Numbered from the stretch's first letter, positions 35,654 through 45,262 are shown. The stretch: DNA of 64,000 nucleotides from Wocania ichthyoenteri Th78 (GCF_000789235.1 NZ_KN525716.1:372001-436000), one strand, 5' to 3'. The notes: generated from the letters alone by a model not told the origin. Numbers and translations: made by a program.

Positions 35654-37396
35654 ATGGCAATATTTACATTTGAAGAATCTGCAACAATTGGTACTGTTTT
35701 TAGTGTTGATACTGCAACAATTATTGTGAAAGTTGATGAATTAGACAAACTTCGTAAACTTCAAGTAAATCATTTAATTGCTGTAAAAAGTTCAAAGGCA
35801 GGTCAACACTTAATTGGTATAATAAATCGAATTACAAGAAAGGTTTCAGATGACGAAAATTCAGCAACAGAAGATTTAGGAATGTCAAACTTCCTGCTCA
35901 CAGAAAATATTCTAAAAGTAAATCTAATTGGAACTTTAATTGACAAACACGGAGAAAAAGAAAATGTGTTTAAGCGTACTTTAGATACAGTACCAGAGAT
36001 TGAAGCAAATTGTTTTCCTATAGATGGCGAAAACATTACCAAATTTATGCGTACAATATCTTCACAAGAAAATTATGATGTGCCACTTTCTTTAGGTAAA
36101 TACTCAATTGATGAAAATGCAGAGGCATTTTTAGATGGAGATAAACTTTTTCAAAGACACGCAGTAATTGTTGGTAGTACTGGTTCAGGTAAATCTTGGT
36201 GTGTCGCAAAGTTAGTTGAACAGATAGCAAAACTACCAATGGCTAATTCACTTCTATTTGATATACACGGAGAATATAGCGGAGAAGATTTTAAAGCTGA
36301 CGGAATTCAACATTTGAAAATTGCAAATCCATCAGATTTAGGTAAAAAAGGAAATCTTGAAAACAATGTTCTAATGCTTCCTTACTGGCTTCTGACTTAT
36401 GAAGAGATGCTAGCAATGCTATTAGATAGAAGTGACAGCAATGCTCCTAATCAAGCAATGATTTTTTCAAAAACAGTTTTTAACGAAAAAGTTAAATTTT
36501 TAGAAAGTATAGGAGATACTACATTTAAAGATAGTATCACAATTGATAGTCCAATACCTTATAAAATGGAAAATGTCTTAACTGAAATTATTCGTCTAGA
36601 TACTGAAATGGTTGCAGGTTCTAGAGGAGATAAGCAAGGTCCCTTTTTCGGAAAACTGACAAGATTTATACAAAGACTAGAAGCTAAGAGTCAAGACAAG
36701 CGACTTGGTTTTATGTTTCAAGTAACAGATGATGAACTTGAAATTGATTGGCTGAATAAATTATGTAATTCGTTAATGCAAGGTTCCAGTAATAATGACA
36801 AAAAAGCTGGTGTAAAGGTTATTGACTTTTCTGAGGTCCCATCAGATGTTCTGCCATTAGTTATTGGATTAGTTGCAAGAATCGTTTTTACAGTTCAACA
36901 ATGGACTGCAAACGATAAAAGACATCCAATTTGTTTATTATGTGATGAAGCTCATTTATACATTCCTGAAAGAACAAGTCAAGATTCTGCTTCTGAGTTA
37001 GGACTAAAGAATTTTGAAAGAATTGCCAAAGAAGGCAGAAAATATGGAGTTAGTTTAACTGTTATAAGCCAACGACCAGCAGAAGTAAACAGAACAGTTC
37101 TTAGTCAATGTAATAATTTTATTTCATTGAGATTGTCTAATGCAGAAGACCAAGCTGTAATAAAAAGGCTTCTTCCAGATAATCTTTCTGGTCTAACTGA
37201 TGTTCTACCAATTCTAGATATTGGAGAAGCTTTAATTGTTGGAGATTCTTCACTTTTACCAACAAGAGTAATAATAGATGAACCTACAATTAAACCACAA
37301 AGTGCGACTATTAAGTTTTGGGAAGAATGGAGTAACAAAAAGGCTGAACAAGATATATCAAGTGCAGTAATTGGCTTAAGAAAACAGTCTAGATAA
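35654..37396 (+). CDS. HerA-like ATPase, defence protein (SIR2-HerA system)
   Basis: A 580-aa FtsK/HerA-class ATPase. The first ~110 residues form a beta-barrel-like HAS domain. The Walker A motif is GSTGSGKSW (174-182), the Walker B ICLLCDEAHLY near residue 430, followed by GRKYGVSLTVISQRPAEV and the arginine-rich LSQCNNFISLRL segment. HerA forms a hexamer on DNA. Paired with SIR2 it is part of an antiphage complex. No nurA gene is adjacent, which supports the defence role over archaeal-type DNA end processing. Confidence 0.9.
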   Translation: MAIFTFEESATIGTVFSVDTATIIVKVDELDKLRKLQVNHLIAVKSSKAGQHLIGIINRITRKVSDDENSATEDLGMSNFLLTENILKVNLIGTLIDKHGEKENVFKRTLDTVPEIEANCFPIDGENITKFMRTISSQENYDVPLSLGKYSIDENAEAFLDGDKLFQRHAVIVGSTGSGKSWCVAKLVEQIAKLPMANSLLFDIHGEYSGEDFKADGIQHLKIANPSDLGKKGNLENNVLMLPYWLLTYEEMLAMLLDRSDSNAPNQAMIFSKTVFNEKVKFLESIGDTTFKDSITIDSPIPYKMENVLTEIIRLDTEMVAGSRGDKQGPFFGKLTRFIQRLEAKSQDKRLGFMFQVTDDELEIDWLNKLCNSLMQGSSNNDKKAGVKVIDFSEVPSDVLPLVIGLVARIVFTVQQWTANDKRHPICLLCDEAHLYIPERTSQDSASELGLKNFERIAKEGRKYGVSLTVISQRPAEVNRTVLSQCNNFISLRLSNAEDQAVIKRLLPDNLSGLTDVLPILDIGEALIVGDSSLLPTRVIIDEPTIKPQSATIKFWEEWSNKKAEQDISSAVIGLRKQSR

Positions 37397-37428
37397 AGCA
37401 AGAAAAATCCACTACCTTTAAGTTTCCC

Positions 37429-37539
37429 AGCTACCGCTAAGTTTCACTTAGTGGTTTTTCAAATAACAAATTAAAATAAAGTGCTTTTCTTTTTTTAAGA
37501 ATAAAAGTTATCAGTACTAAGCAAAGCTTAGCGGTAGCT
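37429..37539. repeat. MITE-like element with 13-bp inverted ends
   Basis: AGCTACCGCTAAG (37429-37441) is the exact inverse of CTTAGCGGTAGCT (37527-37539), 111 bases in all. Two inner blocks, 25 bases (37449-37473) and 22 bases (37491-37512), match exactly at 39198-39222 and 39224-39245. It contains no gene. Confidence 0.65.
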
Positions 37540-37567
37540 TCGTTTTAAAAACCTTACTGCTACAAAT

Positions 37568-37996
37568 TTAAATCGTGCTAATCAATTTAATAACATTCTT
37601 TTTTAATGTTAAAAACACCTCTGAAGACTTGTTCTTACTATTTGCATTTTCAAAATAAGTCTCCAAAAGCATTCTGCTGTAATTGTTCTGTTCGGCAGTC
37701 CCAGAAAAATCATAAAATGCCATAGACCAATCGTCCCAAAGCATTTCTTTTGAAGGTTCTTCTATGAGTGTTGTAACATCAAAATGCCTATCATCGGCTT
37801 TTATTTTAGTATACAAGTCTAATATGACATCTTTGTTGCCTTCAATAATTTGAATAAACTGATTATTACTGTAAATAATGCAACCGGTAATCCCCTGCAT
37901 TTTATTATGCTGTTTTGCTTTTAAAAGCATATAATTTATTTCCTTTTGAGAAAAATTTGGTTCAGCACTTGACCGATAAATTACGGAATAATACAT
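37568..37996 (-). CDS. BLUF-domain blue-light sensor
   Basis: A 142-aa FAD-binding photoreceptor. All key residues line up with AppA-type BLUF domains: Tyr7 (VIYRS), Asn31 (HNKMQGITG), Gln49 (FIQIIEG), and Trp90 and Met92 (DDWSMAF). The domain covers residues 1-95; the C-terminal ~45 residues are helical with no known output domain, so it probably works by binding a partner. Its gene starts seven bases after the AraC-type gene, which is the likely partner (inference). Confidence 0.93.
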   Translation of the reverse strand: MYYSVIYRSSAEPNFSQKEINYMLLKAKQHNKMQGITGCIIYSNNQFIQIIEGNKDVILDLYTKIKADDRHFDVTTLIEEPSKEMLWDDWSMAFYDFSGTAEQNNYSRMLLETYFENANSKNKSSEVFLTLKKNVIKLISTI

Positions 37997-38003
37997 ATTT
38001 TAT

Positions 38004-39038
38004 TTAACTAGCAATTACTTTATTAATTAACTGTGGATTGGTAACACATTGAGAGGGCAACACACCAAAATATCTTTTAAATATCTTGGAAAAATAACTT
38101 CTACTACTAAAGCCTACACTATACACCAATTCTGAAACATTAAAATCGGTTTCATAAATAAGTTGTGCCGCTTTGTCTAATCGCTTTTCAGTAATATAAA
38201 CATTCACACTCTTATTAAACAAATATTTAAAGCCTTTTTGTAACTTATCTGGGGCAAGCCCAGAAATTTTCTGTAACCGCGAAACGCTTAGGTTTTCGCT
38301 TAAATTATTGGAGATAAAATTAACTGTGGCTAGAATTTAGTCTATTTCAAACTGATGAATGGGAGCGTCTCTATATTTACTATTAATATTTTTATCGTGC
38401 CTATCAATTTGAGATGCTAGCGTATTAATAATGGCTGCTTCCTTAAACAAAATTTCCGATGACGAATTAAATGAATACTTTATAACATCACTAACAAAAT
38501 TAGAGGTTCTAAAACAAATTCTTCCTGAATAACGATAATCATCCTCTTTTAAATATGTATCAGACAAAATTCTGAAGGCAATTTTTCGTAATCCAAGATC
38601 GTCTTTATCACCTATTTTTTTAAAATCGGGCTTATAAGAAATAAGGGTCATTTTTATAGGTGTATGAGCAGAAAATTTTATAGTACTCGAAGATTTTTTA
38701 TTGCGGCTCACAATAAAGTTTTGCCTAAAGTTAATTTGTTCGTAACTAAATTTATTGAATTTATGATATGCTGAACCTTCTAAACAAAAGATAAAATCTA
38801 TACTTCTTAACAGTGCTTTTTCGAAATGCCATTCTAAATCCTGTTGAAGTACAAAGTCGAATATAAATACCGAAATTTCGTTGGAGAGTTTAGTAGCTGT
38901 TATTAAGCCTTCACCATAAGATGGATCTAAATGTGTACTACAAAAACCCTCTTCCCTATTTATTTTCTTACCTAAGCTCTGTGATAGATGGTTTAAATCT
39001 TCAAAACAATCAACTCCGGATGATTTTATTGTTGTCAT
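38004..39038 (-). pseudogene. AraC-type regulator interrupted by one in-frame stop
   Basis: The frame from the ATG at 39038 codes for 233 residues, meets a TAA at 38337-38339, then continues in the same frame for 110 more to 38004. Read through, the 344-codon gene has normal AraC length. The part after the TAA has both helix-turn-helix units (LSVSRLQKISGLAPDKLQKGF; VSELVYSVGFSSRSYFSKIF). The stop sits just before the DNA-binding domain and would remove it. The N-terminal ~230 residues match no domain I know. A sequencing error is possible. The BLUF gene follows at seven bases. Confidence 0.85.
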
Positions 39039-39178
39039 AATGGTTAATTAATGCACTAGTAATTCATCAACATTATGAGAGACTTTAAAAGTAAATAAAT
39101 ATAGACAAAAAATAATGACTACTATAATTATTTTACAGTAATGGAAAACTTGTTAAATTTATATTGTTGTATAGCCCC

Positions 39179-39257
39179 ACTACCGTTAAATTTTACCTAG
39201 TGGTTTTTCAAATAACAAATTAATTTTTTAAGAATAAAAGTTATCGCCACTAAATTC
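39179..39257. repeat. Degenerate copy of the MITE-like element
   Basis: Shares exact 25-base and 22-base blocks with the element at 37429-37539, but lacks the ~17 bases between them, and its inverted ends are degraded. With the first copy it brackets the AraC/BLUF genes. The rest of the spacer 39039-39271 shows nothing else. Confidence 0.6.
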
Positions 39258-39271
39258 AAAACAGAATAAGA

Positions 39272-40582
39272 CTACTCTATCCTCTCAATATGAGCACCAA
39301 TAGCACGCAAACGCTCATCAATGTTTTCGTAACCACGATCTATTTGCTCAATATTCATAATCGTAGATGTGCCTTTTGCAGATAAAGCAGCAATTAATAA
39401 GGATACTCCAGCACGAATATCTGGCGAGGTCATGGTAGTGGCTTTTAAAGTCGATTTAAAATCATGCCCAATAACGGTAGCACGATGCGGATCGCAAAGT
39501 ATAATTTTTGCGCCCATATCAATCAATTTATCAACGAAGAACAAACGGCTTTCAAACATTTTTTGATGGACTAAAACACTTCCTCTAGCTTGTGTAGCCA
39601 CAACCAATATAATACTTAATAAATCTGGAGTAAACCCTGGCCAAGGTGCATCAGAAATGGTTAAAATAGAACCATCAATAAAATTTTGTATTTCGTAACC
39701 CTCTGTATGTGCAGGAATATGAATGTTATCGCCTTGTCTTTCTACAGTAATACCTAATTTTCTAAACACATTTGGTATCACACCTAAATCGTCCCAAGAC
39801 ACATTAGTAATGGTTAATTCACTTTTTGTCATTGCCGCTAAACCAATCCAACTTCCAATTTCAATCATATCTGGAAGCATGGTATGGTCGGTTCCGCCTA
39901 AGCTTTCAACGCCATCAATAATTAGCATATTAGAACCTACGCCACTAATTTTAGCGCCCATTCTATTCAGCATTTTACAAAGTTGCTGTAAATAAGGTTC
40001 GCAAGCTGCGTTGTAAATAGTGGTTTGTCCTTCGGCTAAAACAGCAGCCATAACAATATTTGCTGTTCCGGTAACTGAAGCTTCTTCAAGCAACATGTAT
40101 GTACCTTTTAGCTTATCGGCTTCAACACCGTAAAAATGGTCTTCTTTACTGTATCTAAATTTAGCACCTAGTTTTATAAAGCCCAGAAAGTGAGTGTCTA
40201 AACGACGACGACCAATTTTATCGCCTCCAGGTTTTGGAATATACCCTTTACCGAAGCGCGCTAACAAAGGACCAACAATCATTATAGATCCTCGAAGTCC
40301 TTTACCATCTTCTTTAAATTCTGGAGATTCCAGATATTTTAAATTAACATCATCTGCTTGAAAAGTGTACGTCCCTTGTGATTGTTTTTCTATTTTAACA
40401 CCTAGTTTTTTTAATAAACTAATAAGTTTATTAACATCTACAATGTCTGGAATGTTGTGTATTGTAACAACTTCTGGAGTCAATAAAACAGCGCATAAAA
40501 TTTGTAACGCTTCGTTTTTAGCACCTTGTGGTCTAATACTTCCTTTTAATTGGTGACCACCTTCAATTTTAAATGTTCCCAT
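39272..40582 (-). CDS. murA: UDP-N-acetylglucosamine 1-carboxyvinyltransferase
   Basis: A 436-aa cytosolic enzyme for the first step of peptidoglycan synthesis, moving enolpyruvate from PEP to UDP-GlcNAc. The start KIEGGHQLKGSIRPQGAKNEAL and the loop KPGGDKIGRRRLDTH are typical. In that loop Asp121 stands where E. coli has Cys115, the residue that fosfomycin modifies. Such Asp forms are active but resistant to fosfomycin in other bacteria. It is the third gene of a minus-strand run with DUF493 and DUF4290. Confidence 0.96.
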   Translation of the reverse strand: MGTFKIEGGHQLKGSIRPQGAKNEALQILCAVLLTPEVVTIHNIPDIVDVNKLISLLKKLGVKIEKQSQGTYTFQADDVNLKYLESPEFKEDGKGLRGSIMIVGPLLARFGKGYIPKPGGDKIGRRRLDTHFLGFIKLGAKFRYSKEDHFYGVEADKLKGTYMLLEEASVTGTANIVMAAVLAEGQTTIYNAACEPYLQQLCKMLNRMGAKISGVGSNMLIIDGVESLGGTDHTMLPDMIEIGSWIGLAAMTKSELTITNVSWDDLGVIPNVFRKLGITVERQGDNIHIPAHTEGYEIQNFIDGSILTISDAPWPGFTPDLLSIILVVATQARGSVLVHQKMFESRLFFVDKLIDMGAKIILCDPHRATVIGHDFKSTLKATTMTSPDIRAGVSLLIAALSAKGTSTIMNIEQIDRGYENIDERLRAIGAHIERIE

Positions 40583-40590
40583 AAATACCC

Positions 40591-41241
40591 TTAATAGCGT
40601 TTTCTTTGACGGTTACTTTGATTCTTTTTTTGGTGTCCGCCTTTCTTATTATTACTACTGTATTTAGTTTTGGTACGCATCAAGCTTGTTGAATCTGATA
40701 ATTCTTCTTCAGAATTTCGTAAATCTATGTCACCGTTTGATAATTCAAATAAATGATTATAAATAACTGCATCTTCAACCGTGTCTTTATTCCAATTTAA
40801 AAAACACTTTTTCATATGATTTGCAATCGTATACGTTAAAGCTTCTTTAAGTTCGCCTGCTTCCCAAGTATTAGCAACGTCAATCATCGTCTTAATATTG
40901 TTTCCGTAAAAACGATACTTCGGGAAATTTTGGGGGTATTTTAAAGGTTCAGGACGCTCTTCTAGGAGTTCCTTAGTAGGTTTTTCGTAAGGAGAATCAA
41001 CATCTAATTCAAAATTAGCCATAATAAAAAGCTGATCCCAAAGTTTATGTTGAAAATCTGGAACATCTCTTAAATGTGGCTGCATATTACCCATTACCGA
41101 AATAATGGCTTTAGCTAATTTATTACGTTCTTCTTTTGTTTCTCTTGTTTTTGCATGATTAATCATTTTCTGCATGTGGCGTCCGTATTCTGGAATGATT
41201 AAATGCTCACGCTCTGTGTTGTATTCTAAATCGTCTATCAA
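40591..41241 (-). CDS. DUF4290 family protein
   Basis: A 216-aa soluble protein of a Bacteroidetes-specific family, recognised by its opening IDDLEYNTEREHLIIPEYGRH. I start at the TTG at 41241, which gives the usual family N-terminus; an upstream TTG at 41292 adds 17 residues with no family match. The C-terminus is very basic (NNKKGGHQKKNQSNRQRKRY), so nucleic-acid or ribosome contact is possible. Its position eight bases upstream of murA is conserved in the group (from memory). Confidence 0.88.
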   Translation of the reverse strand: MIDDLEYNTEREHLIIPEYGRHMQKMINHAKTRETKEERNKLAKAIISVMGNMQPHLRDVPDFQHKLWDQLFIMANFELDVDSPYEKPTKELLEERPEPLKYPQNFPKYRFYGNNIKTMIDVANTWEAGELKEALTYTIANHMKKCFLNWNKDTVEDAVIYNHLFELSNGDIDLRNSEEELSDSTSLMRTKTKYSSNNKKGGHQKKNQSNRQRKRY

Positions 41242-41306
41242 AATAAATGTGTAGATTATATATTTGTGCACGTAGTTGTTATGCTTGCGCAAAATACAAA
41301 AAAAAA

Positions 41307-41600
41307 CTAAAGGCTTATCACACCTTCTACTTTTTCTGCGACTTCTTTATACTTTTCAATTACAGCATCAGGATTTCGCATAAGCAAGTTAACCGATACA
41401 CTTGTGTATTTTCCGTTTTTAGATTCTTTTGTATTTATAACAGCGCCCATATTATCAAAAATAGCCTCAAGTTTAGCTATTTTTTCTAAATCTGATTTTA
41501 CAATAAATTTATATAAGTATTCTGTAGGCCAAAGCGCCGTATCGTGCAATTGGGTTTTTAGTTTTTCGTAGAATTCTTCCGAATTTGGAGGTGTGCTCAT
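41307..41600 (-). CDS. DUF493 (YbeD-like) protein
   Basis: A 97-aa protein with the small ferredoxin-like alpha/beta fold of the UPF0250/YbeD family. It shows YLYKFIVKSD and the YTSVSVNLLMRNPDAVIEKYKEV segment. YbeD-like proteins have no settled function. It lies upstream of the DUF4290 and murA genes on the same strand and may be co-transcribed. Confidence 0.88.
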   Translation of the reverse strand: MSTPPNSEEFYEKLKTQLHDTALWPTEYLYKFIVKSDLEKIAKLEAIFDNMGAVINTKESKNGKYTSVSVNLLMRNPDAVIEKYKEVAEKVEGVISL

Positions 41601-41690
41601 AAATTATTTAATAAGTTGCAAAGATACTGTTTATTTGGATTTTTTTTATAGAAGTTAAATTCCGATTTTTACAGCATAAATCTCAACTAT

Positions 41691-42230
41691 TTGGATATTA
41701 AAAGAATTGTTATAACTGGTGGCCCAGGAACAGGAAAGTCTAGCATTATTAACGAATTAATTAGTCGTGGTTATACGTGCTTAGAAGAAATTTCGCGTCA
41801 AGTAACTCTTGATGCTAAAAAAAACGGAATAGATCAACTGTTTTTAACAAACCCTTTACTGTTTAGTGAATTGCTTTTAAGAGGTCGCGAACAACAATAT
41901 AATGACACTAAAAACTTAAATACTGGTGTTGTTTTTTTAGATCGTGGCGTTCCTGATGTTTTAGCTTATATGGACTTTATTGGCGATACCTATCCGCACT
42001 ATTTTATTGATGTTTGTAAGGATAGTGTTTACGATTGCGTATTTATTTTAAAACCTTGGCATGATATTTATGTGAGTGATAACGAACGTTATGAAAGTTT
42101 TGAAGACGCTTTGAAAATTCACGAACATTTACTTAACACCTATCAAACTTTTAATTATAAATTGATTGATGTGCCTTTTGATACGGTTGAAAAACGAGTT
42201 GATTACATACTTAATACTTTAAATATGTAA
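41691..42230 (+). CDS. AAA_28-type ATP-binding protein
   Basis: A 179-aa P-loop NTPase with Walker A GGPGTGKSSI (residues 9-18) and Walker-B-like VVFLDRGVPDVLAY. It matches the AAA_28 group, related to the kinase part of NadR. The substrate is unknown; a small-molecule kinase role is plausible. It begins at a TTG, since no upstream ATG is in frame. RecQ starts one base after its stop, so the pair is co-transcribed. Confidence 0.85.
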   Translation: MDIKRIVITGGPGTGKSSIINELISRGYTCLEEISRQVTLDAKKNGIDQLFLTNPLLFSELLLRGREQQYNDTKNLNTGVVFLDRGVPDVLAYMDFIGDTYPHYFIDVCKDSVYDCVFILKPWHDIYVSDNERYESFEDALKIHEHLLNTYQTFNYKLIDVPFDTVEKRVDYILNTLNM

Positions 42231-42231
42231 G

Positions 42232-44136
42232 ATGGAACATCCCATAAACATATTAGAACGCTATTGGAAATTTACAGCCTTTAAACCCAACCAAGAAGCT
42301 ATTATAAATGCCGTACTTGAAGGAGAAGACACCTTTGCTTTGTTACCGACTGGTGGCGGAAAATCATTATGTTTTCAAATTCCAGCTTTAGTAAAAGAAG
42401 GCATTTGTATAGTTATTTCGCCCTTAATCGCACTTATGAAAGACCAAGTGCAGCAACTTAACAATAAAGGCATAAAAGCCATGGCGTTAACGAGTGGGAT
42501 TTCGTATAGTGAATTAGACACCCTTTTAGATAATTGTATTTACGGAAATTACAAATTTCTATACCTTTCGCCCGAACGCTTACAACAAGAATTAGTACAG
42601 GACCGAATCAGGTTAATGAACGTGAATTTAATTGCTGTTGATGAAGCGCATTGCATATCGCAATGGGGAAGCGATTTTAGACCAGCATATAAAAACATTA
42701 CATTATTGCGACAACTGCAACCTAGTACAAACGTAATTGCTTTAACGGCGTCTGCTAAACCTGAAGTTATTGAGGATATTACAAAAGAACTCGATTTTAT
42801 TCAACCAAAAATATTTAAACAGTCGTTTTATAGGCCCAATTTAGGCTACATGGTTTATCATGAAAACGATAAATATTACCGTATTGAAAGCATTTTAAAA
42901 AAATATAGCGCCTCATCCATCATTTACGTTAGAAACAGAAAACTAACGTTGGAGTTGTCATCTTTTTTAAAGTCAAAAAATATTACAGCAACACATTATC
43001 ACGGTGGGCTTTCAAATGACGAAAAGGATGCAAACATGAATGCTTGGTTAAACAACCAAAAACAAGTTATGGTGGCTACAAATGCTTTTGGAATGGGCAT
43101 TGATAAACCCGATGTAAAAACAGTTATTCACTTAAACTTACCAGAAAGCATAGAAAGTTATTTTCAAGAAGCTGGTCGTGTTGGAAGAAATGGCGACAAA
43201 GCTTTTGCTGTTATTTTAAAGAATAATAGTGATGCCGTTTTGGTTAAAAATCAGTTTTTAAAGGTGTTACCAACGGTAAATTTTGTAAAACAAGTGTACA
43301 GAAAACTGTGTAGTTATTTTCAAATATCGTATGGTGAAGGTGAGTATATAACAAACGATTTCGATTTTAATACGTTTTGTAAAACGTACAGTTTTAGTTC
43401 GATTTTATGTTATAATACCTTATTGCTTTTAGACAGAAATAGTGTCATCACATTATCAAAACAGTTTAAAAATAAGGTCACGGTTCAGTTTATTATTTCA
43501 AGTTCGGCTTTATTTAATTACTTAGAAACGCATCAAGAATTAAATCTTATAGTAAAATCGATGCTTAGAATGTATGGTGGTATTTTCGACCATATTACTA
43601 AAATAGATTTAAAGCGTATTGCAGAAAAAGCTTCGGTTACAGAATCTGAATTAATTAATGCCTTACATGAATTGGAGAACAATCAAATCATCTCTCTGGA
43701 TTTAGCTAAAACTGATGCGCAAATCACTTTTATTCAACCGCGTGAAGACGATAAAACCATAAATAGAATCGCTACTATTATTGAGCAACAAAACAAACTA
43801 AAACAACAGCAAGTTAAAAGCATGCTGGATTATATTAAAAATGATACGGTTTGTAAAAGCATGCAACTCCTCGCCTATTTTGGTGAAAAAGATGTTAAGC
43901 CTTGCGGTATTTGTTCGGTTTGTGCTTCAACTAAAAAAGAGAGTAAACCACAAGATATTAATACCATAAAAAAACGTATAATAGAATTACTGGAAAACGG
44001 CGATCTTTCATCTCGACTAATTAGTACTACTTTAAATTGTTCTGAGAAAGATGTAAAAACCGTTTTAAAGTTACTTTTAGAACATAACATTATTGCCATT
44101 ACACAAACTAACACTTATAAATTAAAGCACTTATGA
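42232..44136 (+). CDS. recQ: RecQ family ATP-dependent DNA helicase
   Basis: A 634-aa superfamily 2 helicase that unwinds DNA 3' to 5' in repair. Motifs are LPTGGGKSLCFQIPAL (I), VDEAHCISQWGSDFRPAY (II), ALTASAKPEVI (III), NAFGMGIDKPDVKTVIHLNLPESIESYFQEAGRVGRNG (V/VI), and a zinc site with CGICSVC near residue 560. The HRDC domain is not evident, so it is the shorter RecQ type. It follows the AAA gene by one base. Confidence 0.95.
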   Translation: MEHPINILERYWKFTAFKPNQEAIINAVLEGEDTFALLPTGGGKSLCFQIPALVKEGICIVISPLIALMKDQVQQLNNKGIKAMALTSGISYSELDTLLDNCIYGNYKFLYLSPERLQQELVQDRIRLMNVNLIAVDEAHCISQWGSDFRPAYKNITLLRQLQPSTNVIALTASAKPEVIEDITKELDFIQPKIFKQSFYRPNLGYMVYHENDKYYRIESILKKYSASSIIYVRNRKLTLELSSFLKSKNITATHYHGGLSNDEKDANMNAWLNNQKQVMVATNAFGMGIDKPDVKTVIHLNLPESIESYFQEAGRVGRNGDKAFAVILKNNSDAVLVKNQFLKVLPTVNFVKQVYRKLCSYFQISYGEGEYITNDFDFNTFCKTYSFSSILCYNTLLLLDRNSVITLSKQFKNKVTVQFIISSSALFNYLETHQELNLIVKSMLRMYGGIFDHITKIDLKRIAEKASVTESELINALHELENNQIISLDLAKTDAQITFIQPREDDKTINRIATIIEQQNKLKQQQVKSMLDYIKNDTVCKSMQLLAYFGEKDVKPCGICSVCASTKKESKPQDINTIKKRIIELLENGDLSSRLISTTLNCSEKDVKTVLKLLLEHNIIAITQTNTYKLKHL

Positions 44137-44210
44137 AGCCTTTAATGAGCATATGGCAAATAAAAACAATTATATATACTAAATAATAGCTATACACAAA
44201 TTTTAAACAG

Positions 44211-45158
44211 ATGAAAGATTTAAGAATTGTTTTTATGGGTACGCCAGATTTTGCTGTGGCGACTTTAAAAACTTTAGTAGAAAACAACTATAATGTTGTT
44301 GGTGTTATTACAGCGCCAGATAAACCTGCGGGTCGCGGACGTAAACTAAACGAAAGCGCAGTAAAGCAATATGCAAAATCTGTTGACTTAAACATTTTAC
44401 AACCTACCAATTTAAAAAACGAAGATTTTATAAATGAATTAAAAGCATTAAAAGCCAATCTTCAAATAGTCGTAGCTTTTAGAATGTTACCAAAAGTGGT
44501 TTGGCAAATGCCAGAATATGGTACGTTTAACTTACATGCTTCCTTATTACCAAATTACCGTGGTGCAGCGCCAATTAATTGGGCTATTATTAATGGTGAA
44601 ACAGAAACTGGGGTTTCAACATTTTTTATTGATGAAAAGATTGATACTGGCGAAATGATTCTTCAAGAAGAAATTGATATTGATGAAGATGAAAATGCTG
44701 GGAGTTTACATGATAAATTAATGAGTATTGGTAGCGGTCTAGTTTTAAACACTGTTGCTTTAATTGAAAAAGGTAATGTAAAAACGGTACCTCAAATTGA
44801 TTCCGACCATATTAAAACAGCGCATAAGTTAAATAAAGACAATTGTAAAATTAATTGGAACGACTCCATAAATAATATATATAATAAGATTCGTGGCTTA
44901 AGTCCGTACCCTGCGGCGTGGTGTACCTTAATTAATGGCGAGGATGAATTCGATATAAAAATTTATGCTGCAGAAAAAGAAATAATGACTCATACTTTAA
45001 AAACAGGAACTATTATTTCTGATAAAAATGAATTAAAAGTTGCCGTTACAAATGGTTGCATTATTATACAAGAAATTAAGCTTCCGGGTAAGCGAACTAT
45101 GGATGTAAAATCGCTTTTAAATGGGTATGCTTTTCACACCAATGCCAAAATGCTCTAA
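44211..45158 (+). CDS. fmt: Methionyl-tRNA formyltransferase
   Basis: A 315-aa enzyme that formylates initiator Met-tRNA using 10-formyl-THF, needed for translation start. Signatures are IVFMGTPDFAVATL, the THF motif HASLLPNYRGAAPINWAI with catalytic Asn/His/Asp residues nearby, and IDEKIDTGEMI. The C-terminal tRNA-binding domain follows from about residue 205 (INWNDSINNIYNKIRGLSPYPAAW). The length is normal. Confidence 0.97.
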   Translation: MKDLRIVFMGTPDFAVATLKTLVENNYNVVGVITAPDKPAGRGRKLNESAVKQYAKSVDLNILQPTNLKNEDFINELKALKANLQIVVAFRMLPKVVWQMPEYGTFNLHASLLPNYRGAAPINWAIINGETETGVSTFFIDEKIDTGEMILQEEIDIDEDENAGSLHDKLMSIGSGLVLNTVALIEKGNVKTVPQIDSDHIKTAHKLNKDNCKINWNDSINNIYNKIRGLSPYPAAWCTLINGEDEFDIKIYAAEKEIMTHTLKTGTIISDKNELKVAVTNGCIIIQEIKLPGKRTMDVKSLLNGYAFHTNAKML

Positions 45159-45262
45159 ACCCTTATTCTCACTCATATTTTAAAAACATCGACAAAACGC
45201 ATGGTCTTTATTAACAAAAGCATTAAGTTATCAACAATAGAAGGTATTTCCCTTGCTATTAC

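Noticed and set aside
41242-41292. Longer DUF4290 start at 41292
   Set aside because: The extra 17 residues do not match the family, and the TTG at 41241 gives the normal IDDLEYNTE opening.
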